A DNA stretch of 64,000 nt from Bifidobacterium xylocopae (GCF_003315615.1 NZ_PDCH01000011.1:1-64000), one strand, 5' to 3'; shown: positions 51,906 to 61,519, numbered from the stretch's first letter. The notes: generated by a model not told the origin, from the letters alone. Made by a program: numbers and translations.

Positions 51906-53645
51906 ATGTCCCCCGTGTCGAAACGAGCGAGCCAACCCGAAGCGGCGGAGGAGCACCCACAAGCCATTCCTAGGACCTGGGGCCGTCGGATCATGGCTTG
52001 TCTGCCGGTCTTCATCATCCTGATGGGTATCCTCGTCTCCATCTCGCACTTGACCGCTGTGCCGTGGAAGTATGAACCCGTCGACCAGAATATGGAGACG
52101 CTGACTCCTGATACATCGGTGACTTTTGACAATCCCCAACGGGTGCCCATGGAGCAGGTGGGCGCCTACCCGGTCACGCACCGTTACGCCTGGGTGGACG
52201 CCAGGCGGTCTGCCACCGGGGAGGTCCAGCGCATCCGCGTGCAGGTGCGTGAACCCGTGGACGCTCCCGGGCGTCGGCCCGCGATCCTGTTCATGCATGG
52301 GGCGGGCTCCGGCACCTGTGACGATTCCTTCGGTGACGTGGCCGGAGCGATGGCTTCCGCCGGCTTCGTGACCGCCGTGACCGACAAACCGATGTGGTCC
52401 ACCACCGACATCGACCGGGATTATCCTGCCTCCGCCAAGGCCTACGACAAGGTGATCGAATATCTGCGAGGCCAGGCGGAAGTGGATCCCGACCAGGTGG
52501 GCATATACGCCACCAGTGAGTCCACCTGGATCTCCTCCTTCCTGTTAAGGGACGATAAACGGATCGCATTCCAGATTCTGCTGAGCCCTATGGTCTATTC
52601 GCCAAGGCATGCCTTGGGCTTCTTCGTGGCGCAGGATTTTGCCATCGCCGGCGCCAACCCCGGTTACCAGTCCGTCGTCCGACGGCTGTTCTCCACCGAC
52701 GCCGACCTGTTCGGTCTGCATAACCTGGACATCGAGACCGGCGTCAGAAGCGCCTATGCGATCCCCACGCTGGTCGCCTATGGCACCAAGGACGTGATGA
52801 CCGCGCAGGTGGAGGGGGCTCAGAAGATTCTGGCCCTGGCCCACGATGCGGGCAATTGGAACGTGAGCGTGCGCTCCTATGCGGTCTCCAACCATGTGCT
52901 TCGACTGGGGGATGAGGCCGTCGCAGGCACGCCCCTGGCCGACCACTATCTGAAGGACATCATCGACTGGAGCCAGGGACAGGTACACGCCCTTCAGCAG
53001 ACCTCCCCACCGGTGGCTGGGGCAACCATCCACCAGTCGATCGCAGTGCCGCTGGATTTGTACGGCCGGCGCAAGCTCACCGTGTACATGATTCTTGTAC
53101 ACTCCAGTGCACTGGTGTTCCTGCTGGTCTCGGCCCTGCTGGTCCTGACCGCCGGGATCGTAAAACTCGTCCGTCTGTTTAGGAGGGACAAGCGCCCGGT
53201 TCTTGGTTTTTCCCATGGTTTCGGCGGCTCGCTGGCGCTCATCGCCGGTTCCACCCTGGCCGCCCTGCTGCTTCTGGGGGCCGGCCTGGGACAGGTAATC
53301 CAGGCCCTGGTCAAGTTGGGTTGGGGTGGCGTACCGGACCCCGCCGGCGTGAGTGACTGGTCCTGGCCGGTCATCCAGGTCGTCTCCGCCCTGGTGGTGT
53401 GGGCCTGGTCACGGGTGTTGGTGCGCCTGCACGAAGTGGCGACCGTGGCTGGGGTGCGTCGCCTCCCCAGGCAGGACAGGCATGATGGTTGTAAAAGGAC
53501 GGTCATTGCCAGCAGCCTTAAAGGTCATGATTCGCAGTCTGCACTGGCTTCCAGCCGTTTGGGCCGTGTTCTCTTCGGGTCAACGGCCCTGGCCATGCTG
53601 TCCCTGCTTCTGGTGTTCGCTTTCTGGGGGTTGTTCATCTACTGA
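51906..53645 (+). CDS. Membrane-anchored alpha/beta hydrolase
   Basis: A 579-residue protein with an N-terminal span (about residues 30-50), a dienelactone-hydrolase-like catalytic domain and a C-terminal membrane bundle of about four spans (near 375-400, 425-450, 470-490 and 560-579). The probable triad is Ser204 (in ATSEST), Asp296 (in GTKDVM) and His330 (in SNHVLRL); the nucleophile elbow lacks the usual GXSXG glycines. FMHGAGSG forms the oxyanion region. The substrate is unknown, perhaps a lipid or ester at the outer face. It lies between the DivIVA-motif gene and recO. Confidence 0.8.
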   Translation: MSPVSKRASQPEAAEEHPQAIPRTWGRRIMACLPVFIILMGILVSISHLTAVPWKYEPVDQNMETLTPDTSVTFDNPQRVPMEQVGAYPVTHRYAWVDARRSATGEVQRIRVQVREPVDAPGRRPAILFMHGAGSGTCDDSFGDVAGAMASAGFVTAVTDKPMWSTTDIDRDYPASAKAYDKVIEYLRGQAEVDPDQVGIYATSESTWISSFLLRDDKRIAFQILLSPMVYSPRHALGFFVAQDFAIAGANPGYQSVVRRLFSTDADLFGLHNLDIETGVRSAYAIPTLVAYGTKDVMTAQVEGAQKILALAHDAGNWNVSVRSYAVSNHVLRLGDEAVAGTPLADHYLKDIIDWSQGQVHALQQTSPPVAGATIHQSIAVPLDLYGRRKLTVYMILVHSSALVFLLVSALLVLTAGIVKLVRLFRRDKRPVLGFSHGFGGSLALIAGSTLAALLLLGAGLGQVIQALVKLGWGGVPDPAGVSDWSWPVIQVVSALVVWAWSRVLVRLHEVATVAGVRRLPRQDRHDGCKRTVIASSLKGHDSQSALASSRLGRVLFGSTALAMLSLLLVFAFWGLFIY

Positions 53646-53782
53646 AGCCAGCGGGGGCTCCATCCGCGTCGGGGTGACCTGCCATGTTCACTGATGGGAC
53701 AGCGCATATGGATTTGTCCGCCTGGCCGGCGAACATGACGGTGGATGCCACGACGGTCGGCGGATCGTGGGGGAGGGACGGC

Positions 53783-54520
53783 ATGGCGACTTACCGGGAC
53801 CAGGGTGTGGTGCTTCGCACGGTGAAACTCGGCGAGGCCGACCGCATCATCACCATCCTGACCGAAGGGCACGGCAAGGTGCGGGCGGTGGCCAAGGGGG
53901 TGCGCCGGACCAAGTCCCGCTTCGGATCCCGCCTTGAACCTTTCATGCGTGCCGACCTCCTGCTGGCCCGTGGACGCAGTTTGGACGTGGTATCGCAAGC
54001 CGCCTCCCTGGCCGCATACGCGGACCCCATATGTGCCGATTACGATCGCTACGCCAACGGCGGTGTGATTCTGGAGGCCGCGGACAAGTTGGTCTCCACT
54101 GAGCACCAGCCCGCCAGGCCCCAGTATCTGCTCCTCATAGCCGCATTGAAAGCCCTGGCGACCGGTGCGCGCGACCCCCGACAGATCTCAGCCTCCTATC
54201 TGATGCGGTCCCTCGCCTTGGCTGGCTGGCGACCAAGGTTCGATTCCTGCATAGTGTGCTCCAAGTCCCCGAATCAGACGGAGCTGTCCTATTTCTCGGT
54301 CGCCGGTGGCGGGGTGGTCTGCCAGGCCGACCACACGCCCGAGGCCGTCCGGGCCGGGGCCCATGTGCGCTCCCAGCTGGAGGCGCTGACGGATGGTGAT
54401 TGGGGGAGGCTGGGTCCCGGGCCCTTGGACCCGCAGACCGACCGGCTTGTCGAGAAATGGGGCGAATACTATCTGGAACGTCCTATCCGCTCCCTGCGGC
54501 TACTAGATTCAACCCTATGA
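53783..54520 (+). CDS. recO: DNA repair protein RecO
   Basis: A 245-residue recombination mediator that helps load RecA onto SSB-covered DNA in the RecFOR pathway. An N-terminal OB fold (YRDQGVVLRTVKLGEADRIITILTEGHGKVRAVAKGVRR in segments) and a helical middle are typical. The zinc-finger region has CIVC and a later VCQADH, so the fourth ligand may be His or Asp. ATG 53783 follows GGGAGGG. It overlaps uppS by the four-base ATGA junction, implying translational coupling, a common actinobacterial pair. Confidence 0.93.
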   Translation: MATYRDQGVVLRTVKLGEADRIITILTEGHGKVRAVAKGVRRTKSRFGSRLEPFMRADLLLARGRSLDVVSQAASLAAYADPICADYDRYANGGVILEAADKLVSTEHQPARPQYLLLIAALKALATGARDPRQISASYLMRSLALAGWRPRFDSCIVCSKSPNQTELSYFSVAGGGVVCQADHTPEAVRAGAHVRSQLEALTDGDWGRLGPGPLDPQTDRLVEKWGEYYLERPIRSLRLLDSTL

Positions 54521-55311
54521 GCTTTGACGGCATGGACTACAGTTCCCTGAGTGTACCGGACGCACCGTTCGCCGATCCGGGCCGCGTGCCTCGGTTCCCT
54601 TCGGAGGCGGTTCCCAGGCATGTGGGGGTCATCATGGATGGCAACGGCCGCTGGGCCAAGAACCGCGGGTTGGTGCGCACCGAAGGACATAAGGCCGCCG
54701 AGCCGGTGGTGTTCGACACAATCGCCGGAGCCATCGAGGCCGGTGTGCGTTACTTGAGCCTGTACACCTTTTCAACGGAGAATTGGCGGCGGAGTCCGAG
54801 CGAAGTACGCTTCCTGATGGGGTTTTCGCGTGACATCATCCACCGTCGTGTGGCGCAGATGGACAAGTGGGGGGTCAGGGTGCGTTGGTCGGGCCGCAGG
54901 CCCCGCCTATGGAAGTCGGTCATCGACGAGTTGGAAGTCGCGATGGAGCGCACCAAGCGGAATACGACCATCGATGTGGTCTTCTGCATCAACTACGGGG
55001 GAAGGGCCGAGCTGGCCGACGCCGCTACGGCCATAGCTCATGAGGTGGCGGCCGGGCGGATCAAGGGCGCCAAGGTCACCGAGCGGATGATCGCGGAGCA
55101 CCTATACAACCCGGATATCCCCGACTGCGACCTGGTGATCCGCACTTCGGGCGAGCAGCGGACCTCCAATTTCCTGCCCTGGGAGGCCGCCTACGCCGAG
55201 CTGGCCTTCGTGCCGGAGCTGTTTCCGGATTGTGGGCGTGAAGTACTGTGGCGCGCCATTGATGACTATGTCCATCGGGATCGCCGCTTCGGCGGGGTCA
55301 AATCCAGGTGA
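54517..55311 (+). CDS. uppS: Isoprenyl transferase (undecaprenyl diphosphate synthase)
   Basis: A 264-residue cis-prenyltransferase making the lipid carrier for wall polymers. Catalytic and substrate-binding motifs are HVGVIMDGNGRWAKNRGL (with the catalytic Asp), SLYTFSTENWRR, and the C-terminal RTSGEQRTSNFLPWEAAYAEL. The length is normal. Its ATG overlaps the recO stop as ATGA. The actual chain length of the product cannot be told from sequence. Confidence 0.93.
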   Translation: MSFDGMDYSSLSVPDAPFADPGRVPRFPSEAVPRHVGVIMDGNGRWAKNRGLVRTEGHKAAEPVVFDTIAGAIEAGVRYLSLYTFSTENWRRSPSEVRFLMGFSRDIIHRRVAQMDKWGVRVRWSGRRPRLWKSVIDELEVAMERTKRNTTIDVVFCINYGGRAELADAATAIAHEVAAGRIKGAKVTERMIAEHLYNPDIPDCDLVIRTSGEQRTSNFLPWEAAYAELAFVPELFPDCGREVLWRAIDDYVHRDRRFGGVKSR

Positions 55312-55561
55312 TGAGCGGAGAGCGACGGCTTGCCGACTTCACCACATATGTCCAATCCGGGGCTTCGGCCATCTCTCTTGTTCGCAGGCCGTGCCTGACG
55401 TGCCGGACCTGATGGGGTGCGGGCGCGTAGATGCGAAGTCATCGCGGATGTCGGTGGATTGAGTGTGTTCGTTTCTGGAAAAGTGTAAGATAGGTCACAG
55501 GGGACGATGGAAGTCGCCGAGCGGGAGAACCCGCATGGACGCTTACACAAGGAGCGACGTC

Positions 55562-56992
55562 ATGGATGACAAGCAAAGAATCATTCAAATCATAGAAGAT
55601 AAAAAGCAGGAGTTCATAGACGCTGCTGACCGGATCTGGGAGACCCCGGAGACCCGTTTCGCCGTCAAGGAGTCCGTGAAGCCTCATTACGAAGTACTCG
55701 AGAAGGAAGGGTTCTCGATCGAAAAGGGCGTGGGCCATATGGATTACGCCTACGTTGCAAGCTGGGGCTCAGGGCACCCGGTCATCGGCATAACCGGGGA
55801 ATACGACGCCCTCGGTGGCCTCAGCCAGGTCGCTGATCTCGGTGAGCACAAGCCTTTGGTCGAAGGTGGCAACGGACAGGGGTGCGGTCACAACATCCTG
55901 GGTATGGGTGCCGTCGCCGCCGGTGTTGGCATCAAGACCTTCATGGAGGAGAAGGGGCTGAAGGGGACGATCAAGGTCTTCGGCTGCCCGGCCGAGGAGT
56001 CCGGCTATGGCAAGGCCTTCATGGCCCGCGATGGTGTCTTTGACGGGCTGGACATGGCCCTGTCCTGGCATCCCATGGATATGACCAGTGCTTGGGGTTC
56101 GTCGAGCCTGGCCGTCCTGCAGGCCTACTTCGATTTCACCGGTGTGCCGGCCCATGCGGCTGCGGCGCCCGAGCTGGGTCGCAGCGCCCTGGATGCCGCG
56201 GAGCTGATGAACGTGGGTGTGCAGTTCCTGCGCGAACACATGATCGATGATGCCCGTATCCATTACGCCTTCATCGATTCCGGAGGCGAGTCCGCGAACG
56301 TGGTCCAGTCCCACGCCCGGCTCTATTACTTCGTGCGCGCCCCGAAGATGCAGCAGACTCAGGATTTGCTCAGGCGCGTCGAGAAGATCGCCAAGGGCGC
56401 GGCCATGATGACCGAGACCGAGGTGAAGGAGGAGTTCGATGCCGCCTGCTACAACTTCGTTCCCAACCACCCGCTGACCGAGGCCATCGACCGGAACCTG
56501 GACATCGTCGGCCCCCTCCCGCTCACGGACGAGGAACTGGAATACGAACGCCGGTACACCGATACCATCCCCGAGGCCGGCAAGCAGAGGGTCCTGGCCC
56601 GTACTCAGGAAGCCTTCCCGGAATTGCCTGCGGATGAAATCCGGAAGCTGGCGGAATCCACCATGGCCCTGAAGAAGTACCCGCTGGTGTTCTCGGAGAA
56701 AGCGGTCGGGTCCACTGATGTCGGTGATGTCAGCTGGCAGACACCCACCGCGCAGTTCAATGGTGGCTTCGAGCCCCAGGGCACCTCGCCCCATTCCTGG
56801 CAATGGGCCGCGAACGGCAAGTCCTCGGTGGCCCACAAAGGGCTGCTGTCGGCTGGTGAGACTCTGGCGCTGACGGCCTATGACGCCCTGACCGATCCTG
56901 ATCTGCTCAAGCAGGCGCATGAGGACTTCGACAAGACCTTCGAAGGGGAGGAATACAAGGTCGTCATCCCCGACGACGTCATGCCTCACTGA
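55562..56992 (+). CDS. M20-family amidohydrolase, AbgB-like, copy 1
   Basis: A 476-residue metallo-amidohydrolase of the AbgB group. Signatures are GEYDALGGLSQ, GNGQGCGHNILG (metal-binding His), GCPAEESGYGKAFM (catalytic Glu), HPMDM and SHARLYYFVRAPK. The dimerisation domain sits in the middle (FTGVPAHAAAAPELGRSALDAAELMN in parts). AbgB hydrolyses p-aminobenzoyl-glutamate with AbgA; here AbgA is absent, so the substrate may be another N-acyl amino acid or dipeptide. ATG 55562 has AAGGAG upstream. It shares long near-identical stretches with copy 2 at 58473-59900. Confidence 0.88.
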   Translation: MDDKQRIIQIIEDKKQEFIDAADRIWETPETRFAVKESVKPHYEVLEKEGFSIEKGVGHMDYAYVASWGSGHPVIGITGEYDALGGLSQVADLGEHKPLVEGGNGQGCGHNILGMGAVAAGVGIKTFMEEKGLKGTIKVFGCPAEESGYGKAFMARDGVFDGLDMALSWHPMDMTSAWGSSSLAVLQAYFDFTGVPAHAAAAPELGRSALDAAELMNVGVQFLREHMIDDARIHYAFIDSGGESANVVQSHARLYYFVRAPKMQQTQDLLRRVEKIAKGAAMMTETEVKEEFDAACYNFVPNHPLTEAIDRNLDIVGPLPLTDEELEYERRYTDTIPEAGKQRVLARTQEAFPELPADEIRKLAESTMALKKYPLVFSEKAVGSTDVGDVSWQTPTAQFNGGFEPQGTSPHSWQWAANGKSSVAHKGLLSAGETLALTAYDALTDPDLLKQAHEDFDKTFEGEEYKVVIPDDVMPH

Positions 56993-57010
56993 CGGCTGGT
57001 TCGAGTCGAC

Positions 57011-57047
57011 GGACCGGCATCCCCCATGCCAATGAGGGTGCCGGTCC
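57011..57047 (+). terminator. Terminator-like hairpin between amidohydrolase 1 and the MFS gene
   Basis: GGACCGGCA (57011-57019) pairs with TGCCGGTCC (57039-57047), with additional C/G pairing inside after a one-base bulge. The site is 19 bases after the amidohydrolase stop, so the MFS gene may have its own promoter or depend on read-through. Confidence 0.6.
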
Positions 57048-57192
57048 ATGCATGAGAGGGACACAACGGCACAGACCGTCCCCCACGAACGGGGGGTTAT
57101 GGGGGAATATCCGGCCTGATCCTGGCTGGGCGGAGGGGTGCACAGCTCAGGCTGCACCCAAGACACAAGACACTATGGAGAGTCATACACCG

Positions 57193-58389
57193 ATGCAACT
57201 GAAACAATCTTCGAAAATGGCGAGCGGGACGCTGATCTTCTCGCTGATGGCCGGCTATTCGATCGTGTATATGGATAAGAACATGATCTCGACGGCCATC
57301 ATCCCGATATCCGAGCAATACCACTTGGATTCCGGGCAGACCGGCATCATTATGTCCGCCTTCTTCCTGGGGTACTCGCTGATGCAGATCCCCAGTGGCT
57401 GGCTCGCCGACAAGCTGGGGGCCAAGAGGGTACTGATGGCCTCGATGGCGATCATCGGCTTATTCAGCTATATGTTCGGCTTGGCCAACGGGTTGGCCTT
57501 CTTCATAGCCGTGCGTTTCTTCGCCGGTATGGGTCATGGCGGCTATCCGCCGTCCTGCTCCAAGTCGATCGCCGAGAACTTCCCGCAGGAACGGCGGACG
57601 TTCATGCAATCGCTGATCCTGTCAACTTCGGGCATCGGCGGGATTCTGGCCTTCACCCTGGGTGCGAACCTGGTTTCGGCCAACTGGCATCTGGCGTATG
57701 GGGTTTTGGGGACGCTCTACCTGCTGGCCTGCCTGTGCATCTTCATCTTCGTGCCGTCCAAGCCCCGTCAGCCCAATGTCGACAACGCCCCTGGCGAGAA
57801 GAAGATCGGCTTCCTGCAGGTGCTGAAGAACAGGAATGTATTGGTGCTGTTCCTGGCCATGCTCCTGCTGAACATCCTGCTGTACGGCAACATCTCCTGG
57901 ATGCCCACCTACATCAAGACGACTTTCCATCTGAGCATCACCCAGGCCGGGCTGTTGCTGTCCTTCAATGCCATCTTCCAGACGGTTGCCACGGTGTTCG
58001 CTGGACAGCTGCTGTCCAAGTTCTTCCTGGGGCGTGAAAAGCAGGCGATTTTCGGGGCGACCGTACTCAGCGCCATCCTGGTCATCGGCTTCGTGCTCTC
58101 CCGCAACATCTGGGTCTCGTTGCTCCTGCTGATCTTGGTGTCATGCGTTTCCATGGTCGCCTTCACCGGCATCTTCACTTGGCCCCATAAGATCATGGAT
58201 CCGCACATCATCGGATCCTCGATCGGCATCATCAATACCGGCGGCACTCTGGGCGGCTTCCTGGCTCCTATGATCATCGGCTTCCTGGTCAAAGCCGCCA
58301 GCGGCTCCTTCGTATGGGCCTTCACATTCATGGCCGCTGCGTCCATCGCAGCCGGCCTTATGGTGCTGTTCGTCAAGATCAGGAAGTGA
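57193..58389 (+). CDS. MFS transporter of the anion:cation symporter type
   Basis: A 398-residue, 12-span permease. It starts with the ACS-like stretch LMAGYSIVYMDKNMISTAIIPI and has the loop 2 motif GWLADKLGAKRVLM, LFLAMLLLNILLYGNISWMP in the middle and SSIGIINTGGTLGGF in a late span. ACS transporters carry organic anions such as hexuronates, phthalates or peptides. Placement between two AbgB-like amidohydrolase genes makes their acidic substrate the likely cargo. ATG 57193 is preferred by hydropathy, with GGAGAG eleven bases before; ATG 57175 is an alternative. Confidence 0.85.
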   Translation: MQLKQSSKMASGTLIFSLMAGYSIVYMDKNMISTAIIPISEQYHLDSGQTGIIMSAFFLGYSLMQIPSGWLADKLGAKRVLMASMAIIGLFSYMFGLANGLAFFIAVRFFAGMGHGGYPPSCSKSIAENFPQERRTFMQSLILSTSGIGGILAFTLGANLVSANWHLAYGVLGTLYLLACLCIFIFVPSKPRQPNVDNAPGEKKIGFLQVLKNRNVLVLFLAMLLLNILLYGNISWMPTYIKTTFHLSITQAGLLLSFNAIFQTVATVFAGQLLSKFFLGREKQAIFGATVLSAILVIGFVLSRNIWVSLLLLILVSCVSMVAFTGIFTWPHKIMDPHIIGSSIGIINTGGTLGGFLAPMIIGFLVKAASGSFVWAFTFMAAASIAAGLMVLFVKIRK

Positions 58390-58397
58390 CGTTCGTC

Positions 58398-58430
58398 CGT
58401 GCGGTGGGGGGCATGTGGCCCCACCGCACG
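58398..58430 (+). terminator. Hairpin between the MFS gene and amidohydrolase 2
   Basis: CGTGCGGTGGGG (58398-58409) pairs with CCCCACCGCACG (58419-58430), a perfect 12-bp stem with a 9-base loop, ten bases after the MFS stop and before the ribosome site of the next gene. It may be a partial terminator tuning the downstream amidohydrolase, or an RNA-protecting element. Confidence 0.6.
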
Positions 58431-58472
58431 GAGACACGGCATCGGTACAAGCGGTCAACAGAAAGGATTGTC

Positions 58473-59900
58473 ATGGACGACAAGCAACGCATCATGCAGA
58501 TCATCGAGGAGAAGAAAGAGGAGTTCATCGAGGCGGCCGACCACATCTGGGCGACGCCCGAAACCCGGTTCGCCGTCAAGGAATCCGTCCAGCAGCACTA
58601 CAAGGTTCTGGAGAAGGAAGGTTTCGACATCCAGAAGGGCGTCTCCCACATGGACTACGCCTACATCGCCAGTTGGGGCTCGGGCAAGCCGGTGATCGGC
58701 ATCACCGCCGAGTACGACGCGCTCGGTGGCCTCAGCCAGCAGGCGGATGTCCCCGAGCCCAAGCCGGTGGTGGCCGGAGGCAACGGGCAGGGGTGCGGTC
58801 ATAACATTCTGGGTACGGGCGCCCTGGCTGCAGCCGTCGGTATCAAGACCTTCATGGAGGAGAAGGGGCTGAAGGGCACAATCAAGCTCTTCGGCTGCCC
58901 GGCTGAGGAATCAGGCTACGGCAAGGCCTTCATGGCCCGCGATGGCGTCTTTGACGGTCTGGATGCAGCCCTCACCTGGCATCCCATGGATTATACGCAG
59001 GTATGGGCCAACTCCAGTCTGGCCGTCATCCAGGCCTACTATGACTTCACCGGTGTGCCGGCCCATGCGGCTGCGGCGCCGGAGCTGGGTCGCAGCGCCC
59101 TGGATGCCGCGGAATTGATGAATGTGGGTGTGCAGTTCCTGCGTGAACACATGATCGATCCGGCCCGCGTGCACTACGCCTTCATGGACGCCGGCGGCGA
59201 GTCCGCGAACGTGGTCCAGTCCCACGCCCGGCTCTATTACTTCGTGCGTGCACCCAAGATGGGCCAGGCCAAGGACATCTGGGACCGGGTGACGAAGATT
59301 GCCAAAGGTGCGGCCATGATGACCGAGACCGAGGTGACGATGGAGATGGACTCGGCCTGCGCCAATTACATCCCCAACCATCCGCTTTCAATCGCCATGG
59401 ACAAGAACCTGGATATCGTCGGCCCCCTGCAGCTGACGGACGAGGAGATGGAGTACGAGCGCAAGCTGGCCGACACGGTCGAAGGCGCGGGTTCCAGGCT
59501 TCTGGACCGGGCCCAGGCCAACTTCCCCGATCTGCCGGCCGATGAGGTCAAGAAGATGGCGGAGTCGTCGATGATGCTCAAGAAGTTCCCCCTGCACTTC
59601 GATGACAGCGCCGGAATCTCCACCGATGTCGGCGACGTGAGCTGGAACGCCCCGACCGCACAGTTCAATGGCGGTTTCGAGCCCCAGGGTACCTCACCGC
59701 ATTCCTGGCAGTGGGTGTCCAACGGCAAGTCCTCGGTGGCGCACAAGGGGCTGCTGATGGCCGGCAAGACCATCGCCCTGACTGCCTATGACGCGTTGAC
59801 CGACCCCGACCTGGTCAAGGCCGCCAAGGAGGACTTCGACAAGGCGATGGACGGCGGCCACTATGAGTCGATCATCCCCGATGACGTGATGCCCCGCTGA
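58473..59900 (+). CDS. M20-family amidohydrolase, AbgB-like, copy 2
   Basis: A 475-residue paralogue of the protein at 55562-56992 with the same landmarks (AEYDALGGLSQ, GQGCGHNILG, FGCPAEESGYGKAF, HPMDYTQVW, SHARLYYFVRAPK). Many DNA stretches around 58880-59160 match 55981-56260 almost base for base, so the duplication is recent or maintained by gene conversion. Differences concentrate in the C-terminal third, hinting at different substrates. ATG 58473 follows AAAGGA at a short distance. A strong terminator follows the stop. Confidence 0.88.
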   Translation: MDDKQRIMQIIEEKKEEFIEAADHIWATPETRFAVKESVQQHYKVLEKEGFDIQKGVSHMDYAYIASWGSGKPVIGITAEYDALGGLSQQADVPEPKPVVAGGNGQGCGHNILGTGALAAAVGIKTFMEEKGLKGTIKLFGCPAEESGYGKAFMARDGVFDGLDAALTWHPMDYTQVWANSSLAVIQAYYDFTGVPAHAAAAPELGRSALDAAELMNVGVQFLREHMIDPARVHYAFMDAGGESANVVQSHARLYYFVRAPKMGQAKDIWDRVTKIAKGAAMMTETEVTMEMDSACANYIPNHPLSIAMDKNLDIVGPLQLTDEEMEYERKLADTVEGAGSRLLDRAQANFPDLPADEVKKMAESSMMLKKFPLHFDDSAGISTDVGDVSWNAPTAQFNGGFEPQGTSPHSWQWVSNGKSSVAHKGLLMAGKTIALTAYDALTDPDLVKAAKEDFDKAMDGGHYESIIPDDVMPR

Positions 59901-59924
59901 GGGGTTCCGTCTCTGGAATGACGG

Positions 59925-59952
59925 AAGGCCCGCCCCGGATGGGGCGGGCCTT
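59925..59952. terminator. Strong bidirectional terminator with T-tract
   Basis: AAGGCCCGCCCC (59925-59936) pairs with GGGGCGGGCCTT (59941-59952) around a 4-base loop, and TTTGTTGT follows. It separates amidohydrolase 2 from the convergent GH32 gene. Confidence 0.88.
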
Positions 59953-59998
59953 TGTTGTGGCGGTCAGCAGCGCTGGCCTGGTGGGCGATCGCGGACCG

Positions 59999-61519
59999 TC
60001 AGCGGCCTGTGCCCTCCCAGATGGTGTCCGGGGTGGCGATGGAGAGTGACGTGATCATGGCCTTGCCCTCGCCGGACTCCGTGATGAGACGAATGGCACG
60101 GGGGCCGTCTGCGGGGAAGGAGTATGAGGACATGACTTCCAGTCCGTCGTTGACATACACTTCGATGGATCCGCGGTCCACGATGATGCGCAGCTTGAGG
60201 GATCCGGCGGACTTGTCAACCGGCGCGGTCCGGTAACCCCGGTCCCCGTATGTGTTGCAATGGCGGTCGATGACGACCCGCTCCAGCTGGTCGTCATAGC
60301 AGACGAGGGTGTGGTCGCCATTGGGGGTGCGGTGCAGTTCCAGTCCGATGCGTTCGGCCTGGGAGCTGGACAGGTCGATGTCCATTTGGATATCGGCCGT
60401 CAGCGCGTCGGAGACCAAGTCACGGCTCTCGTTCACACCGAGTTCGATTGGGCCGAAATCGCGCTTGTCCTTGTCCAGCTCGGCGAATTCCCGGATGGGC
60501 CGGGTGCGCAGGTGGTCCTCGGCCAGTGTCACTTCGCGAGGTAGTGTGAACTGCCCGCACCAACCGTCGTCCTCCATGGGGATCGGCTGGGTGAAGGGGG
60601 CCATCCAGCCGAAGACCAGCCGGCGGCCGTCAGGCGCTTGGAAGGTCTGCGGGGCGTAGTAATTATGTCCGTCGTCCCACAGATGGAAGTCCGTCTCCTG
60701 GTGGAAATCCCCACCCGGCTCCCAGCTGCCGATCACGTAGCCGGCATTGTTGTGGTTGCGCGCTTGGAACCCCTTGGGTTCCAGTCCCATCGCGGAGTAG
60801 CAGATCACCCACTTGTCCCCGAGGGGGAACATATCAGGGCACTCCAGCATGAACACGTCGGGGTCCGGATGCCTGTAGATGGGACGATCGAAGGTCCAGT
60901 TGACCATGTCGTCGGACCGGTACATCCAGATTTCGCCCTTGTGTTCGGGGGTTGACACACCGAACACCATGCGCCATTCATCGCCCTGCTTCCAGACCTT
61001 GGGGTCGCGGAAGTGGAGGATCCGGTCGTCGGGGCAGGGGACCACGACACCCTTCTTCTCGAAGTGGACGCCGTCGTCTGAGACGGCCATGCACTGCTCC
61101 TGCAGGTTGCCTTCATCCTCGTTGACTCCGTTGCGCCAGCGGTGGCCGGTGTAGTAGATCACCAGCTTGCCGTCGTCGGAGACGACCGCAGACCCGGAGA
61201 AGACACCGTCCTTCTCGGCTTCGAAACTCGGCGCCATGGCCAGGGGTTCACGCCGCCAGGTGACCAGGTCGGCGCTGGAGACGTGGCCCCAGTGCATGGG
61301 TCCCCACTGGGTGCCGTAAGGGTGGAGCTGGTAGAAGGCGTGGTAGCGCCCCTTGAAATAGCACAGTCCGTTGGGGTCGTTGATCCAGCCGCCGTCCGAG
61401 GCGATGTGGTCGAGGGGGTACCAGCGGTCATTGCGCTTGGCGGCGAAGGCGGCGACGCCTGCCGTCGCCTTCGCCAACTGTTCGCTCTGGTCATATGTGG
61501 GCATAGACTCAATGTTCAT
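59999..61519 (-). CDS. GH32 beta-fructofuranosidase (sucrose hydrolase)
   Basis: A 506-residue cytoplasmic GH32 enzyme splitting sucrose or short fructo-oligosaccharides. The nucleophile is Asp48 in WINDPNG, the transition-state Asp is in FRDPKVW and the acid/base Glu in LECPDMF. A C-terminal beta-sandwich follows (VDRGSIEVYVND). No signal peptide is present, matching the adjacent CscB-like importer. ATG 61519 has AAAGGA upstream. It is about 135 bases downstream of the permease gene on the same strand, and so is probably in the same operon. Confidence 0.95.
   Translation of the reverse strand: MNIESMPTYDQSEQLAKATAGVAAFAAKRNDRWYPLDHIASDGGWINDPNGLCYFKGRYHAFYQLHPYGTQWGPMHWGHVSSADLVTWRREPLAMAPSFEAEKDGVFSGSAVVSDDGKLVIYYTGHRWRNGVNEDEGNLQEQCMAVSDDGVHFEKKGVVVPCPDDRILHFRDPKVWKQGDEWRMVFGVSTPEHKGEIWMYRSDDMVNWTFDRPIYRHPDPDVFMLECPDMFPLGDKWVICYSAMGLEPKGFQARNHNNAGYVIGSWEPGGDFHQETDFHLWDDGHNYYAPQTFQAPDGRRLVFGWMAPFTQPIPMEDDGWCGQFTLPREVTLAEDHLRTRPIREFAELDKDKRDFGPIELGVNESRDLVSDALTADIQMDIDLSSSQAERIGLELHRTPNGDHTLVCYDDQLERVVIDRHCNTYGDRGYRTAPVDKSAGSLKLRIIVDRGSIEVYVNDGLEVMSSYSFPADGPRAIRLITESGEGKAMITSLSIATPDTIWEGTGR

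Noticed and set aside
58398-58430. End of the amidohydrolase operon
   Set aside because: The hairpin has no T-tract, and the next gene is its paralogous partner 43 bases on; a strong terminator with T-tract occurs only after the second amidohydrolase.
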